From Spirochaetota bacterium (GTDB lineage Bacteria > Spirochaetota > B62-G9), in NCBI GenBank assembly GCA_026990615.1, contig JALXDB010000180.1, forward strand, positions 1 through 6,727: a stretch of DNA of 6,727 nucleotides, given 5' to 3'. Position 1 is the stretch's first letter. Each line of letters begins with the position of its first letter. Below are positions 4,761 to 6,727 of this stretch, piece by piece. The notes beneath the pieces are model-generated. The model was not told the origin of the DNA. It ran no database searches and saw only the letters and a program-made list of their open reading frames with translations. The position numbers were made by a program, and so were the translations under genes.

Positions 4761-6727
4761 CTAAAGATTTGAATCTAGTATTTCTCTTACCTTTGTAGCA
4801 AAGGATTCTGCATTGAAGGGTTTGGATAGAAAATACATACTGTTTTTCTTCATCTCTTCTTCTGAGATTGATGTCTCACTGTATCCCGAAATAAAAAGTA
4901 CAGTGATCTTCCTTTCTGGAGCCATCTCTTTTATTATTTTGATGCATTCTCTTCCGCCCATTTCAGGCATTATCATGTCGGTTATTATAAGCGGAATGTT
5001 TCTATTGATATTTTCCTTGAATACCTCAATAGCCTCGACACCGTTGTTTGCTGTTATTACTTCGTAGCCGTACGATTCAAGAACGGCCCTTGCCATGTTC
5101 CTGACGTGTTCATCATCCTCTATTAAAAGAATGGTTTCTTTTCCTCCCCTTGAGCGTACGACCTTTAGCTGTTCTTTCTCTTCGTATTTGCTTAGAACGG
5201 CGGGTAAATATATTTTAAATGTGGTTCCGTGTCCTGCTTCGCTGTACACATATATACTGCCACCGCTCTGTTTTACTATTCCGTAAACCGTTGATAAACC
5301 CAGCCCTGTTCCGATTCCGTCCTTCTTTGTAGTAAAGAATGGCTCAAAGATATGCTCTTTAACCTCCTCTCCCATTCCAACACCTGTGTCACTTACAAGT
5401 AGCATAACATATGTACCGGGTTGAATCTCCGGATGAAGCTGTGCATAATCTCTGTCAAGCTTTACATTGTCTGTTCTAATTGTAAGGGTTCCACCGTTTT
5501 TCATTGCATCCCTTGCATTGACGACCAGATTCATAAGAATCTGCTCGATCTGGGCCGGATCTGCTTCAATATTGAATAGATCGGGATTTAACTGGATTAC
5601 GAATTTAATGTTTTCGCCTATGGTTCTTCTTAATATTTTTTCAATATCCTTGATCAGCCTGTTGAGGTTAATTACTTTAGGCTGCATTATTTGCTTTCTG
5701 CTGAAGATGAGTAACTGGCGGATTAAATTTGCGGCTCTTTCAGCCGCCCTGTGAATTTCAGATACTTCATTGTAAAACTTAATCTTGTCTTTATATTTTA
5801 GCATCAGGAGGTCGGAGTATCCTATTATTACAGATAGGAGATTGTTGAAATCATGGGCAATACCGCTTGTTAGCCTTCCCACAGCCTCCATTCTCTGGGA
5901 TATTTGAAGCTGTTTTTCTGTTTTTCTCAAAGCCTTCTCGGCTTCAACTCTCTGCGTTATATCTTCACCCGAAATTAATACACCTGTTACTTCCCCGTTT
6001 TCATTTCTCACCGAAGTAAACTGCCAGCTTATTGTCCTTTCTTTGTTATCGCTTCCGCAGATAAATGGTACCTCGTTCGAAATATATGCATCTCCTTTAC
6101 TTGAAATGACCTCTTTAAATAGTTTGTACATTCTCTCTTTCGTAAAATCGGGAGAGCAGAGTTCAAACCAATTCCGTCCCAGAATAGATTTTTCATCCTT
6201 TGCGATTAATTTTGCCCCTTTTTTATTAATCATCTGAATATTACCGTTAAGATCAAGTACAACAATTATCACCTCAACAATATCGAGGTACTGTTTTATC
6301 CTGTCCCTCTGTTCTGCCAGTACCTTCTCCAGATTTTTATAGGATGTAATGTCCCTTCCTATTCCAACAATTCCTGTAACTTTTCCCCTATTGTCTCTCA
6401 GAGGAACTTTTGTCGTTGATATCCATACTTCTCTGCCATTTCTTGTTTTCAGGAGTTCCTCTTTCTGTATAATGGGCTCTCCTGTTTTTATAATCCGCTG
6501 TTCGTCGTTGTAGAGCATAGAGGCAAGTTCGTTGGGGTAGAAATCAAAATCCGTTTTACCTATGAGTTCACTCTGGGATTTTACCCCCATAATTTTCACA
6601 ACTGACGGGTTTGCAAGGATGAATCTGCTATTGATGTCCTTTACGTATATGTAGTCTGGGACATTCTCTATAAGGGTTTTTAATAGAGATTTTTCCTCCT
6701 CAAGCTGCTTGTTCAGTTTTTTTATAA
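4761..6727 (-). CDS. PAS-PAS hybrid sensor histidine kinase with C-terminal receiver domain, 5' end outside the window
   Basis: Cytoplasmic-type signalling kinase; 654 codons are visible and the frame is open to the window edge. A GTG at 6597-6599 is an apparent start, but the 42 codons upstream encode the front of a PAS domain (LLKTLIENVPDYIYVKDIN), so the true start lies beyond 6727. Counting from that GTG, the first PAS ends near residue 85 (GIGRDIT) and a second PAS spans about 100-217 (ending SGEDIT). A HisKA domain follows with the phosphoacceptor His249 in GIAHDFNNLL (codon 5853-5855), a block typical of the HPK4 subfamily. The HATPase_c domain has its N box (MNLVVNARDAM, 356-366), G1 (DTGVGMG), F box (FEPFFTTK) and G2 (GTGLGLS). 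The receiver domain (488-612) has acidic residues E494-D496, phosphoacceptor Asp541 in ITDMIMPEMGG, Ser571 and Lys593 (SKPF). All catalytic residues look intact. No membrane segment is visible. There is no DNA-binding output domain, so a phosphotransfer partner elsewhere, or feedback by the receiver, is inferred. The signal sensed is unknown. Confidence 0.95.
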   Translation of the reverse strand, partial: IKKLNKQLEEEKSLLKTLIENVPDYIYVKDINSRFILANPSVVKIMGVKSQSELIGKTDFDFYPNELASMLYNDEQRIIKTGEPIIQKEELLKTRNGREVWISTTKVPLRDNRGKVTGIVGIGRDITSYKNLEKVLAEQRDRIKQYLDIVEVIIVVLDLNGNIQMINKKGAKLIAKDEKSILGRNWFELCSPDFTKERMYKLFKEVISSKGDAYISNEVPFICGSDNKERTISWQFTSVRNENGEVTGVLISGEDITQRVEAEKALRKTEKQLQISQRMEAVGRLTSGIAHDFNNLLSVIIGYSDLLMLKYKDKIKFYNEVSEIHRAAERAANLIRQLLIFSRKQIMQPKVINLNRLIKDIEKILRRTIGENIKFVIQLNPDLFNIEADPAQIEQILMNLVVNARDAMKNGGTLTIRTDNVKLDRDYAQLHPEIQPGTYVMLLVSDTGVGMGEEVKEHIFEPFFTTKKDGIGTGLGLSTVYGIVKQSGGSIYVYSEAGHGTTFKIYLPAVLSKYEEKEQLKVVRSRGGKETILLIEDDEHVRNMARAVLESYGYEVITANNGVEAIEVFKENINRNIPLIITDMIMPEMGGRECIKIIKEMAPERKITVLFISGYSETSISEEEMKKNSMYFLSKPFNAESFATKVREILDSNL

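Overview
The window is bacterial, moderately AT-rich, and every gene I can support lies on the minus strand. Read in the direction of transcription (high to low coordinates) it holds four genes. They are a 5'-truncated PAS/PAS hybrid histidine kinase (window end to 4761), a DUF89-family metal-dependent phosphatase (4526-3666), a single-chain ADP-forming acyl-CoA synthetase (3662-1380) and a short single-stranded DNA-binding protein, ssb (473-93). Start sites are classical: GGAGG- or AGGAG-type Shine-Dalgarno sites 7-8 nt before ATG. The species cannot be named from this. The SSB resembles the spirochaete type from memory, and an ADP-forming acyl-CoA synthetase fits an anaerobic or fermentative lifestyle, but both are weak pointers.

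The clearest functional unit is the DUF89 phosphatase plus acyl-CoA synthetase pair. The genes are 3 nt apart, and the ribosome site of the second lies within the last codons of the first, so they are almost certainly co-transcribed and probably translationally coupled. The synthetase would convert an acyl-CoA plus ADP and phosphate to the acid, ATP and CoA, or the reverse. DUF89 proteins are damage-control phosphatases, some of which act on phosphopantetheine-type compounds, so a CoA-housekeeping link is a reasonable guess. The synthetase carries its ATP-grasp half first and its CoA-binding half second, the reverse of the best-known fused enzymes.

The kinase is cut by the window edge. A GTG at 6599 looks like a start but lies inside a PAS domain, and the frame stays open to the end of the window. 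The 234 bp between kinase and phosphatase gene hold small dyads, direct repeats and 10-bp-phased A-runs, and probably the operon promoter. ssb is probably transcribed alone. It has a 6+6 dyad (TTGCAT-N7-ATGCAA) about 56-74 bp upstream of its start.

The most unusual stretch is the 906 bp between the synthetase gene and ssb. It holds no convincing protein gene. It contains three hairpins downstream of the synthetase (two with T-runs on the minus strand) and, at 751-840, a strikingly self-complementary element. A perfect 9-bp helix encloses an 8-bp helix that is contiguous with it on one side. A 6-7 bp loop-to-tail complementarity and an alternative hairpin next to a T-run could compete with the outer helix. 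This looks like a structured RNA, possibly a switch, and is the best candidate here for something undescribed, although no gene follows it on the plus strand.
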